A stretch of DNA of 64,000 nucleotides from the NCBI GenBank assembly GCA_016617855.1, contig JAECUM010001093.1, positions 62,001 to 126,000 of the forward strand. Reading direction: 5' to 3'. The stretch's first letter is position 1, and the number at the start of each line of letters is the position of its first letter. The stretch is from Megalonaias nervosa (Eukaryota; Mollusca; Bivalvia; Unionida; Unionidae). The position numbers and the translations under genes were made by a program. Shown here piece by piece: positions 20,730 through 32,626 of this stretch. The notes below the pieces were generated by a model that worked only from the letters and a program-made list of their open reading frames with translations, did no database searches and was not told the origin of the DNA.

Positions 20730-21660
20730 TTATTTTTTTTTCCATTTGCATGTAAGTTACTTAAACTTCTCTTCGGAAGCAGACATTGTATTTCCGTGCA
20801 AGTTCGAGTTTAAGCAGACTTTCTTATGGAGGATGACGTGGACCTTCGAGTTCGTATATGGTCTCGGGTTCGGCTTGCATTCTTGCCTCCCTACTTGTTA
20901 CAGGTTGTTGTTCGTGTGCTCTTTACCAGGAAGCAGCTTCTTGAGCTAGGGAAAGTTTTGGAATTAAAGATTTACATTTACGCAGGGATTTGGGTTTGAG
21001 TTCAGGTTCAGGTTTGGGTTCGTATGATGGTCCGGGTTGGGTTTCTTATGTTGCTCCGGAATGGGGTTCAGATTCGCGTAGACGGTGCCTGGGATCACGT
21101 TTCATACATCTTCCCTCCAGTATATATTTCATAAAGTTTATAAACATTTTGTTGCCTTCGTTTCCAGCTTAAAATGTATTAAGTATATTTTATTATAGAA
21201 TCTACCTATACACCCATTTGGACCATACTTCGTCCATCTCTGCATCATTTGACCTCGCTGGGTAGTCTGACAAAAGCGGCAGATACAGGAATTTCAGAAG
21301 TCCACTTACAGCCCAGGTTCATTTAGCAATTGCTTCTGTGCTGCATCATTGTCTCGTATACAGTAGGTGGTTAGTTGTGGAATATTCGCAAGTATTTCCG
21401 AAAAAATAATTTCGAGGGCCTGCCTTGCCGGTCAGGTATAACATTGTTAGGCACGGCAAGATTAGTCACGTCCGGGTCCGGGTCGTAAATGGTGGGACTT
21501 CATCGATCATAGAAAAGAACTCAATGAAGGACAACGAAGACGCTTCCGACGGTTCAAGCGCTTCCGTGAAATCCCTGAATACCTCATAACACATCTGATC
21601 GTCTGTGGATGACGCAATAAAGTACAGTTGATCCCATATTTTTGCCATCGCATGATCAGT
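20730..21660 (-). pseudogene. Pro/Glu-rich linker and short ORF of the decayed element
   Basis: Minus-strand reading near 21050-20960 gives ETQPGPSYEPKPEPELKPKS, a low-complexity linker, in a frame that continues toward 20760 with several stops. Frame 21648-21466 (60 codons, MAKIWDQLYFIASSTDDQMC...) is acidic with no domain recognised. Plus-strand frames here are shadows of the G/T-rich complement. Confidence 0.3.
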
Positions 21661-22144
21661 TTTAGCAACAGTTGTTTTTTTTTAGGTTTGTTTGATTTTT
21701 TGTGTGTTTTATTTGGGGTTTTTTGCCAGACGCGGCCGGGTTAATGATCAATGCACGATCCGATGTCGGAAACACGTCACCGTGCTTGGGCGGCTTAGGC
21801 TTCGCTGACGCAGAATAGTCGATGAAGGTTAAATCTTCTTTTTTTTCCTTTCGCGTCTATGACATGTTAAATGTCCTTTTGTGTATACCTTTTATCATGC
21901 CTTCATCTTATGTGCTATGTCGCACAAAAACACGTACTTCAAATCCAACTCGGGTTCAGACACGTAATAACAACGGCGCAATCGTGGGAACTTGCGTCCG
22001 GTGTGTATAAAACTGCCCGGGACACCGCGGAGTAAATCTCCCGGTCAAACAAGCTTTGTGACAAATTAATTTATCTAGCCGAAGAAATATTTCACTTGAA
22101 TGGTTTGATGTCAAGAGCCCAGAAAAATTCACCAGGTTAATGTT

Positions 22145-22330
22145 TTGTTTCTCCCACAGGATCAGGTATCTGCGTGTACTAACAAATATGCACCAGCCCT
22201 CGTAGATGTTGGCAATAGGTACATGAAAGCCGAACCGCTGACGTCTGAAGAGTCAACAAATGGTGCAGACGCATTCAGACTTATCTACGTTAACAGTAAA
22301 AGGCATGGTCGTCATACTCTCTCTATGTAG
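22145..22330 (+). CDS. 61-codon ORF, possibly a decayed exon
   Basis: Preceded by TTTCTCCCACAG, a good acceptor at 22148-22159, and reads DQVSACTNKYAPALVDVGNR and on to a stop at 22330. Composition is protein-like but no family was recognised. It lies on the opposite strand from the neighbouring polymerase fragment. It may be a captured gene piece or chance. Confidence 0.25.
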   Translation: MFLPQDQVSACTNKYAPALVDVGNRYMKAEPLTSEESTNGADAFRLIYVNSKRHGRHTLSM

Positions 22331-22363
22331 CGTCGATACGTAAATTTTGTTTATCGTTTGTCC

Positions 22364-22588
22364 TTACTCTGCCACCATTAGGACAAAATCTTTTATCCAC
22401 ACGTAATGGTGCCGCGCCTCTGAGCTATCCAATATAAGATCAATGTTAAACTGTCTGCGTGAATCTTTTTGTAATTGTGGTGATAGTCGAATCGGCTGAA
22501 AGCCACTGTTCCGAGTGAACATATTAACTGCGATGTTTGTGTTAGGTCGTACACTGATAAACAACAAAACTAGTTGTGATTGGTGCAT
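22364..22588 (-). pseudogene. Third protein-primed polymerase fragment (N-terminal zinc region)
   Basis: The frame reads VRPNTNIAVNMFTRNSGFQP then FNIDLILDSSEARHHYVWIK, the same conserved segment as 12400-12290 in polymerase copy 2 (compare SLEARHHLMYIKDF). Nucleotide similarity is visible over about 130 bases, so the two come from related elements. The frame stops at 22364 and no later polymerase motif was found on this side. Confidence 0.8.
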
Positions 22589-22730
22589 TACGTAATAATT
22601 GTAGTTTCTATCGGGCTTTAGAAAAGGTGTCTCTTCGCAACATGTGAGATTATGTCAGTTCATATCTAAATCATATGTTGTATTTGTGTGATTTTTTTAA
22701 AAATCTTATTCATATCACTGAAAATGTATC

Positions 22731-22928
22731 TTATGACTGGATAACTCTACTCTTGTCTAGTTCAGCATAGTTATCTCTCTTAAAATCAATTAAGTACCTG
22801 GTTATGCCCTTGTCAAATTGACGATCTAACATTGCTCTATATGTGTGACACGCATACTCAAGATGGATGGAAAGTATATTTTTTTCACCAGACGTTAGCA
22901 TTGAGATCAATGGAGATACAACTGGCAC
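22731..22928 (-). pseudogene. 65-codon ORF upstream of polymerase fragment
   Basis: A minus-strand frame reading LEYACHTYRAMLDRQFDKGI and RYLIDFKRDNYAELDKSR. It lies where the variable N-terminal part of a Polinton-type polymerase would be, 140 bases upstream of the recognised fragment. Assignment is by position. Confidence 0.35.
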
Positions 22929-23121
22929 CGTGATAACTTCAATTTGTTAATTCCGGGGGTTTTGTTTGTTTTTTGGGGGTGGGGTGGGTGGGGAGTGAAT
23001 TGTTTTGGTCTCTCTCTTGACTTCGCGGAAAAGGTAGATCATGTTCGATTGCTGATAATGGTAGCAATCGAAATGTCCCCGACCGATTCTTTTGCATGCT
23101 AAAGAAAACCTCGTTTGTCAA

Positions 23122-25815
23122 TAATAGTCATTTTGTATTGTCTTCAAGCTGCCATAAGAACTTCAGAACGTCACAGTGGATAGATGACGTTCATCACCAA
23201 GTGCAACGCATAAAATAGTTGCAGACAATTGAAACTAATTTCAGTTTTGCGAACAAAATTGCCGGAACAACATTTAGAATTAAATTTTCATATATTTCAT
23301 TGAAGATTGAAACGTATGAGTTTTATTTTAAGACCTATCATACTATAAAACTCTTCTTGGCACATATAGCCGGATATTTGACGCCAAAAGCTTACCGACT
23401 AAATAACACTACGAGTACCTCTGAGTCTCTTAGAAAGAGAGGAGAATGTTCCGAATATACTGATTGATTACCATATAATATGCAACGGAACGAGTTTAAG
23501 TTTTGTAAAAGTCTTGTGTGGTGCTTTTCAGTGTATAGAATCACGAAAACTAATTATAAATACTTAATCATTATGTACAAGAAAAGTTGAGTAGAGTTTG
23601 TTCCCTTTGAGCTCATAATAAGCAGACGAACCGGAACTTAGTTACTGCGCGTGCTTGCTTACTTTGGCAACGCTTCTAAACAACAATCAATGGACCAGCT
23701 TCCCACGTGAATTTAAGTGAAAATACGTGTTTGATGCGGCCACTGACTCAAGAGAATGTAAATTGACGGTACCATGGCCTTCTGTTCCAAATTAGGATTA
23801 TTATCAAACATTTCGTATTTGATACCGACTTGAATTAATCAAATATTGAACGTGTAACCCGGGTGTGTCTATTGAAATTTCGCGTTCTTTACATAGACCA
23901 AAGTGAAAAATAATCTCACCATAATATTAGACTGCATAGAGGTAAGAGATTGTAGACAGTTATTCCTTGATGAATGTAACATAATTGATTTTAAGTGTCA
24001 TGTACTCTAAGTAGATTAAATTGGGCATAAAAGCTGAGAAAACAGGTCGAAGGTCTTAGCGGTTGGGAAAGAGGTGATGAGTTAGGGGTTGGGGTTCAAA
24101 GAGCTTTGATAGGATCAACGTGTGGGTTGCTTTCACACGGACGTCACGATTGTGTACACAAATACCCACAATGAACATGTGCGCCACCATTTTGAGTCCC
24201 TGTCAAACCGTTGTCAAAACAGATTATATTATATATTCAAGATAAAAATTTGATTTAATTGTTGATAAGGATATTTACTTCATAGAAATGATACACAGAT
24301 TATATATGAAATTAAGAGCCCCAATGGCACGAAAGATAAAATAATGCTGGAAATACCCTGGCTTATATCGAAAGATGGAATATTGAAGTTGAACCACAAT
24401 CATGCATATTACTATCAAACAGAATTGCAGTTATCACTGACAAACAATATTGTGATTTCTTTTTCTTAAATTATCTTGTATCATGTCCCCAAGATTGTCA
24501 TCTTGAACAAGTATTTCCGGACAACGATCTTCGGGATTCAATATCAGTTACGGAACTTAATAGCTTGTGTATTATGCCAGAACTTACATGTTCAAATACT
24601 TGTCACGAAAGCATGTGCTTGTGCTAAAGACAGCTGACAAACCAAATTTAATTTAGATGGTCAGTTATTATATTTGTGGTTGACATCATGAAGGGAGGAT
24701 GATATTGAATGAAAGCGAGAAGTGTTCAAAGATGATTCATCTTCAGTGTAAAATGAAGCATGTGCCTAACGGAACATGATTTTGTATTGAATGTCAAAAT
24801 CGAGTATTCTTGACATGCATATAGAAATATGAAATTACGTAGTAACAATCGACTTTTTAACTTGAATGTTAAGGAAATGAATGATTTCAGCCCATGAAAA
24901 TTGAAAATCATTACATGTTGTACTTGTTTGTGCATCCATTTGTTTATGCATCTGTTTATTGATGGACCTATTTGTTTGTGAAAGGATAACAAAGATGATT
25001 GAAATGTCAGTGTTTAATTTAAGAAAATAGGTGCAAAGTCAATAATTCAGTCTCGTGCAGTGGTGTATTAGAATATCTTTACGCACAGAATGATACGTAC
25101 CTTCATAATTATGTGGTCGGAACAGTGTTTTTAGGTGTCGGTTTGCATGGCTAGGAAATCAATATGGTGGATATGGAAGTGCACATGTCTTGTGATGTCA
25201 CATAAAAACAACGGATACAGGGACAAATCAGGATTTTAAATTGTATGAAAAGTAATTGGCAGAAGATAAAGAATTCATGTTAATTCTTTGTTTTCAAAAT
25301 ATTAGTTGTCAATATCTTCACATAAAATGTTGATCACAGTCACACTTGACTATTAAACAATGGGTGGTGCTAGGTCAAGATACCATGATTATAGTAAACA
25401 TTAATGCTGTACTGTCTCTTTAGAATAATTGTACATGAATTAATAGTCTAAGTTTCCACTGACCCTTCCCATCCCATTTTAGATATTTTGATACGCAAAT
25501 ATAAATGTGAAAATACGTAAGATGGGTGGGAAGGGCCAGAGAAAACTAATACTGATGAAAAAAGATATTTTTCCCTTTTTATTATGTTGTGAAGGATTTA
25601 ACAGGACATGTTTTTGTTGACGTGTCATATGTCACCATTAGTTCTATTGTGGATAATAACAGTATTCATTATGGCAAAAGCAATATGCATACTGAAAATG
25701 AACAAGTTTTCTACTACATCAGACTGTATATAGATGTTACATTTCAAAAAAGACCCACAGTATTGTAGCAAGTTTGTCTATTTGTTCTGGACCATATTGG
25801 TTTTTAGACCATGTG
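23122..25815. other. No recognised features
   Basis: Non-coding AT-rich sequence. TCACACGGACGTCACG near 24132-24147 contains a CRE-like ACGTCA core, but nothing ties it to a promoter. Short open frames (24992-24726 minus) look random. Confidence 0.4.
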
Positions 25816-26156
25816 CATATGATCAGAGAACCGCTCCGGTGGCCTAGTGGTTAGAGCGTCCGCCTCGGATGCGGGAGGTCGTGGGTTCGATCCCCGGTCG
25901 AGTCATACCAAAGACTTACAAAAATGGTACTAACAGCTGCCTCGCTTGGCGCTCAGCATTAAGAGGTTAGTGTTAGGACTGGTCGGCCTGGTGTCAGGAT
26001 AATGTGACTGGGTGGGACATCATACTACATGTCTGCGGCATGATGCCCCAGTGCTAAACATCACTATAAACTGCCACACTGCAGACATCGTAGCGATATG
26101 ACTGAAAAATTGTTAAAGCTACGTTAAAAATCATAATCACATCACATATGATCAGA
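25816..26156 (+). mobile_element. tRNA-derived SINE (family 2) with 12-bp TSD
   Basis: The body is 25828-26144. The head folds as a tRNA: GGTGGCCTAGTGG (A box), an anticodon loop CTCGGAT with anticodon CGG (proline-like), and GGTTCGATCCC (B box). A roughly 230-base body and a tail of AATCATAATCACATCAC follow. CATATGATCAGA flanks it exactly at 25816-25827 and 26145-26156. The tRNA-like part continues into a body and lacks flanking gene context, so it is not a tRNA gene. Confidence 0.93.
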
Positions 26157-27734
26157 TGTAAATTATTGAAGTCAAAGAAATATATTACTGTCAATTAAAA
26201 CTGTTCTTACCTTTTATTTGGTTTTATTAATTCACTTAATACATAAGATATGCAATAATCAGCATGTTTATTGTGCAATTTAAAATTCCCACGTTTAATT
26301 TTGGTTGGAGAACCTCTAACTACACTAAATAAAGCATCCTCTGCATCAGGATTTTACAGTACATTTTTACATTCATCACCCTCACTGGTGTAATAAGATT
26401 ATTTCCAGTTCTTAGTTGGAATTCTTTAATATTTCTTTTCAATGCTTCCTTTCTTGTGCTTATTATCTGCAGTCCAGATTGTTAATTCCTGCAATAAGAA
26501 AATCATTATACTTGTAAGAAATGTTCGTCATTATATGTAACACCTGGTTAAAAATGACACAAAATGATTAAAACTTGTTTAATTGATTACATTTCATGCT
26601 GCAGTGAGTAAAAGTACGTTTTACCTACCTCATGTTTTTTAGAAGCCTTTCTATCTTCTGCTCTTTTTAGCTAAGTGAAAAGTTCAGTACCTGGCCTGTC
26701 AAAGTGTATGAAGGACTTGGACCACATGCATATGGCCAGGCTAATTGTGTTTACACTACATCTTATAGTCGGACATGCTTATGGTACAGATAGAGCCGTG
26801 GTCCCTAACCTAACATATGTAAGACATCACTTTTGTCTCTGTGGGTTCCTTGGATGCTACGTGTTAAGATCATTTGGAAAGAAATTACCTGATCCAGTCT
26901 TGGGGGAAGTGTTAAGAATGAGTCAGTTGTTTTCAGCTTTGTAAGGCACTTTAGAGAATGACACAATCATCAGTCTTAGATAAAACCAATCAGTTTTCAC
27001 AGCAATTTTTAGATCTAAAACAATGTTGCAGATTATGCAAGTGATTGTTACTTTCTAGGTGAGGCATAATGTTGGATACAAAGTTGGTTACCATTATTTT
27101 ACTTACAATGAATGTTATTGACATTTTTCTGTGATATTATGTTTTTTCTGTTTCTATCATTGTTAGAGTGGTTTTGGGGCAGTAAACATGGATTTTAACT
27201 GGTTATTTATTACATTAGGTTTTGATTTTGTGTCAGAGTATGTGGCTCCACTTATTTTTCTAAGGGTCAATGACAGCATTTTGTGTTTTTTTTGTTGCAT
27301 AAATATGTAGAATTTATTTGTTATTTAGTTTTTGATCTTCTCATGTTTGACTAATTTCAGTGCCGTTTCAGTGCACATTTCTAATTTTCCTCTGTATAAT
27401 ATATTTTACTTGTCCATGCTGGGATTTGGGATTGTGTATTATTTTGTGATGCAGCTTATCTCTTTTACTTATTGGTTGCTTAATTTCATTGAGTAAGCAA
27501 AGTTAGGTTTAGTTTTGGCCTGGTTTTATTCATTGGGTTATATATTTAACTTGGTCTTAAATTTTTACCAAGGACTTATCAGGGTTGTTGTTTATTGTAT
27601 GGTAACAGTAAAACTCTTTGGCACAATGATCTATATCTTGTTTAAATTTTTCACAGTCAGTTTTTTTTTACAAGAGTCAGCAATTATTCTTGTATTCTTT
27701 TAATCATTTTTTTTCCCCACTTAAATAATTTCAG
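26157..27734. other. Region upstream of the first recognised LOXHD1-like coding exon
   Basis: No coding sequence recognised. Because the first coding exon begins after a splice acceptor, one or more noncoding 5' exons and the promoter must lie here or further left; none could be pinned down. The open frame at 26675-26944 has no supporting splice sites or domain. Confidence 0.4.
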
Positions 27735-27892
27735 GCATAAAAGAGAATAGAACATGCAGCAACCTAATACAAACTCTGAGGCAGTCAAGAGGTGCCTAAC
27801 TATCCCAGATGCTCCACTGTCAAGTCAAATGAGGCACTTCCAGCCACATCCACCATATGCCGTGAATAAACCTAAAACAAGGCCTTACTCAG
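27735..27892 (+). CDS. LOXHD1: LOXHD1-like exon 1 (first coding exon)
   Basis: Acceptor TAATTTCAG at 27726-27734; 19 bases of 5' UTR with an in-frame stop TAG at 27748-27750; ATG at 27754; donor AG/GTATAA after 27892. It encodes 46 residues plus one base (phase 1), rich in Pro, Ser and Asn (for example LSSQMRHFQPHPPYAVNKPK). The acceptor means a noncoding exon lies upstream. Confidence 0.8.
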
Positions 27893-30800
27893 GTATAATT
27901 AATGGCTCCAGTGGATCACATTTTATCTTGTTTGTTTATTCTCTTGCCTTAAAATTGTAGTAATCTGAATTCTCATCTTTTAGCTTCATACACTGCTCCC
28001 TTGATAACTCACACACAGTGGGGTCCATAAACATAGACTGCACTAAAAATGAGGGTGTGAATTTCTGAGGGACCTTGAAAACAATTAAGGTGATGCCATC
28101 CCCACTGGACATCAAGGAAACCTAGGGGTAGGGGAGGTTAATGGGGCTTTTTAAAGGCTGAATACTTGATTTATAAATATGTTGGGAATAATATTCAATA
28201 AAGAGTTTTTTCAAATGAAACCTTTGTTTCTGATAAATTATCTTTATTTTCAAAATACCGACTGCCTGAAATGTCATTAATAACATTATTCCGAGAGGTT
28301 TCAACAGCCATCATGTGTATAAAAAACATTGTGTATTATGTAACTGCTTTTGTGGTTGTTCATTCACAACAAAACAAGATACTTTTTGTTTTAAAAACTA
28401 GTGACATTTATTTCATGAAACAACTGTCAATGTCAAAACTCAAATTCTTGTTTTGTTCTTCAGTTATTCAAAAATCAATGCCATGATTTCATTGCAAGTA
28501 ATTGAGTAACTTCTCATTCTTGAAGGTATCTCTGAGTGCCAATTCAGGAATTTTTAAGTTCACTACCAACTCTGGAACTTGTTCCTCTATTTTGTTTCTG
28601 TGAGACATCGTTTTTATGTACCAAGTCCTCATTTTTGCTTTGATGCCTAGCTGTCTTAGATATATTTCTGAATAAGTCTGATAATTTAAGGAAGTTTAAT
28701 TATATTACTTATTTAATATTTATAACTGTGTTCAATTGATAAATTGAAATGAGTTGACCTGACACAAGACCATGGCCACTAACTGTTACGAGGTTGGTAT
28801 TGCATGCTTTTTAACTTTTCTTTAATTCCACCCACTTTATTTGATTTGATACAAAAGACATAATTAACTTGATAATGCAAATCAGGCCTGCTAACTGAGT
28901 ATAACAATACAACAAATACTTCTGCAAATCAGAAATCAAAACATGGTTGGCACTTAATTAGGTTCTCATAGAAATGCTTTTGGACATAGCTGTGTTGGTA
29001 GATTGACAAATTTCATGTTGAACACAAGAGGTTATATTGTATTAATGATGATTACACTGAAACCGAATTAAAAGGTAGAATTAAAACACAAGTTACACTG
29101 GAGAAAACTTCATTAATTAGTATTTATTTATTAAGGCATCACCACCAATAGGCATTAGTAACATTTCCTTTACCAAAATTCATCGAATATTGTTATTTAT
29201 AGTGTACTGAGAATGTTGTTTGGAAAGAACATATAACGAAAGATATAACTTCTTATTAAAGGTTGAGACTTTCACAATGTTGATTCAAATTTCCAGGTAC
29301 CAACCCTGCTTTTGATGATGAAACAAACAATATATCAGGGTTTCCTTTCCTTTTGATAATGATTTTCTTCAAGTTTAACTAATTGGGTGCATTTTTGGGG
29401 TATTTTCTAGTGAAAAAATCGCATCACTATAATTGTGTTTGCGTGTTATCTGGGTGTGAGTTATTGAGGGAGTAGTGTACTTGTTCTTGTCCTCATCATC
29501 TGCCACTAGAATTAAACAATTTGGTTGTCAATATTGCCATGAATCTATGGACTTAAACTATATAACAGAAGGAAGCAAACCAACAAGTTTTATAAAATTC
29601 AACAAATAATATATCTTTAATTCTGTAAGTTACAAAGTGAAAGTTTAAAAGGAACCTACAGTATTGTGAATTAAATTCCAAATGATCCTAATGTTCTATC
29701 ACAAGTCCAGAAGTGTAGAATATTCTGAAGGAATTCCAAGTCTCGAATATACTGATGTACCAATAGACTTGAATAGTTTGATTTACCAACAATCTTGATG
29801 TATCACAATGATATACTCCAGACTGTGTTTGAATGAATTCACAATAATCCCAGATTACTGTTAGTTCATTCAATGAGTTCTTTAGTAATTCCAATGAACA
29901 ATTTAGATAATGATTCCTCTCAAATAATATCTGAACACAACAGTAAATAATTTCACAATCTGAGCATAAGGTAGGAATGAATAATTTTGTTTACCAGAAG
30001 TTCATGTAAACACCTAAGACACATTAAGATGACCAGTATGTGGATCATAAGTTGTCTTCCAGAACATTCTGTGGTCAAAAGGCCATTTCAACATGCTTAC
30101 AAATTACCATTTTCTTAAAGTACAATCTACAGTCATGGACAAAAGTTGGCTATCTAAACATGTTTACAAATTACCATTAGTTTGAACTACAACCAACAAT
30201 CATGGACAAAAGTTAAGCACACAATATAGATGTACATAATATATTTGTATTAAACCACTAGCATTTAATAATTTTGTGATTTATATAAGTATTGAACCAC
30301 TAGTATTAAAGAAGTATTCAGTAAATGTATGTGTATTAAAAACAACTAACATTAAATAGTTTGGTAATGCATATATGTGTATTAACCTAGCATTAAACAC
30401 TTTAGCTGCCATTGTACATGTGAAGCTTGATTTGCACCATAGATACGTTCCAGAGTATATGGCATAAATCAAAAGTAACATGAATGCATGTACATGAGCT
30501 GTGTATGAGTCACCGAACATGGAGTTAGCAATGGTGTAAAAACGAGCACAGTGTAAAGTCAGTGCTATTCCTTCATTATAAATGGCATTAATATGAAGGT
30601 GCTTAAATGGAATTGGCACAAATTGAATGTCATTTGTATATGTATGAAACCACTTGCATTAAACAATTTAGTTGTTAATATATATAAATTAAACCTGTTG
30701 ACATATATGTACTGTATTAACCTCTAGCATTAAATAACATAGCCGTTGATGTATTGTGTATTAAATCACTAGCATTAAATGATTTATCTGTCAGTGTATA

Positions 30801-32537
30801 CTAAATTATATTTACTGCACAGTCATTACATTTGTTTATGTATAAATTCATTAATTACAATATTTCATGATGATTTAACAGGTAAGTCAATGTTCATGGC
30901 TCTAAATCCCATTTGTTTGCTTGTTCTGACAAGTGGTGGGTGGGTGGTTACAGATAAGCCATTTGTTTCTAAATAAATAGCAACCATATATATTCACATA
31001 ATGGTTTTGAGTCCCATATGTGAAAATGCATTTAAAGAATCTTTTGAGACCCATTTGGCTTTAAGTGACAAAGTCAGATTTGCATTTAGATATGTGTTTG
31101 TGATAGTATTATCTGTAAAAAGTAATTATAGGAAGATCAGTGGGATGTATATAGTAGTTTCAGCTTTAATTCATTCAATGTTATATTTAATGCAGGTGCC
31201 TAATTTGATGTTAAAATTAATGTAAAAACTCTTCTATTGTAAAACATTCCATATGTTTATAATTACTTTTAATTATTTTTAATCTAGTCAGTCATGCACT
31301 AAGATTGTAGTGTGATGTTCTAGTACAATAAAATTACAGCTCTATTTGATTAACATGTTATCATCAAAATCATTGGATTAACATGTTATCATCAAAATTA
31401 CAGATCACAAATTCTCAGTGGATTAGATACCATTATGTTTAGTTATTGCCATGAGCAGCCTTCATGACTCTACTTGTTCAGTCAAGATATTATTGACTGA
31501 TCCAATCCAAATTAACTGCTGACAATATAGATAGGTACTTTTGGAATTATTTAGTTTAAATGTACATACTGTGTAAATATTTCTTGAGATTTTGCATTAT
31601 AATGAATCAGTGCCAAAAGACTATTAAAGAGGTTATGTTACATGTACTGCTGTTTTGATACAAGAACACTAGTTTTGGATATGTGCCATTTCTTTAAATA
31701 AGCTGATGATTCAGATAATTGAGCATGAATAATCAAAACATTGACTTTATTGCCTTCAGTATTTATCACAAACATGTTATGCTCCACATACAGTAACTAA
31801 GAGGGAACCAGTCTTTAGTTAAAATGCATAGTTTATGATAGCCTGAATTCATTTATTTATATGTACATCACTTTTTGTTGTTTTGCAAAATATAATATTT
31901 TCATTTATACTTAAATTTGTGGATGTGCCTCTGTCATCACTCAGTAATATTATATGTTGAATATTTTTTATTAACATTTTTCAGTGTTGCAACTTGCTTG
32001 AGCTCTCAGCGAGGAGATTATATGTACTTCAGTCCCGCTGTAATGATCAGGATATGGGGGTTTGTTAAATTTAGGGGACAGTAACAGTTTGTTGTGGGAG
32101 AATTTTCTCAGGGCTTTCATAAGTTGTGACATTAGTTTGTGGTAGCCATGATATCCACAAGAATTAGAAATCACTGAATAGAAGTTAATTCACATTAAGC
32201 AAGAGGCACAACTTCATGTCTTGTCAGGTTTAAAATCATTTATCAGAAATTTCTTTAAAGATGCCATGAATCAGAATATTTGATAGATGCCATTAAAAAT
32301 TTAACTTGCTAATCTAACAGAGGAATTAATCATATTTTTTATGACAGTGGTTTGTATTGAAAGAATGAGTCAAAAACTGGATTTTGTTTTGGTACTATAA
32401 CTTGATATTGATCTATACTGTAGCAGTATAATGATCAAAAATGTACCTGACAGGAAATGATGGTAGAAAATCACAGGTGGACGTACTCTGCATATTGAGG
32501 GAAATAAAGAGTGAAAACACAGGTAAAAGTGAAAGTT

Positions 32538-32626
<89 letters not shown>

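Noticed and set aside
24130..24150. CRE-like site as promoter of the LOXHD1-like gene
   Set aside because: A single short match 3.6 kb from the first coding exon with no other promoter evidence.
25828..25905. Genuine tRNA-Pro gene
   Set aside because: The tRNA-like sequence continues into a SINE body with a tail and target-site duplications.
26675..26944. 89-codon open frame with hydrophobic stretches
   Set aside because: No domain, splice signals or coding-like composition; long open frames arise by chance here.
29297..29341. Possible extra LOXHD1-like exon after TTTCCAG (TNPAFDDETNNISG)
   Set aside because: The phase would fit exon 1, but no acceptable donor follows, and exons 1 and 2 already join in phase without it.
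30845..30887. Perfect donor-like CAG/GTAAGT
   Set aside because: No acceptor or coding sequence could be placed upstream; a lone donor match is expected by chance in a 5.8-kb intron.
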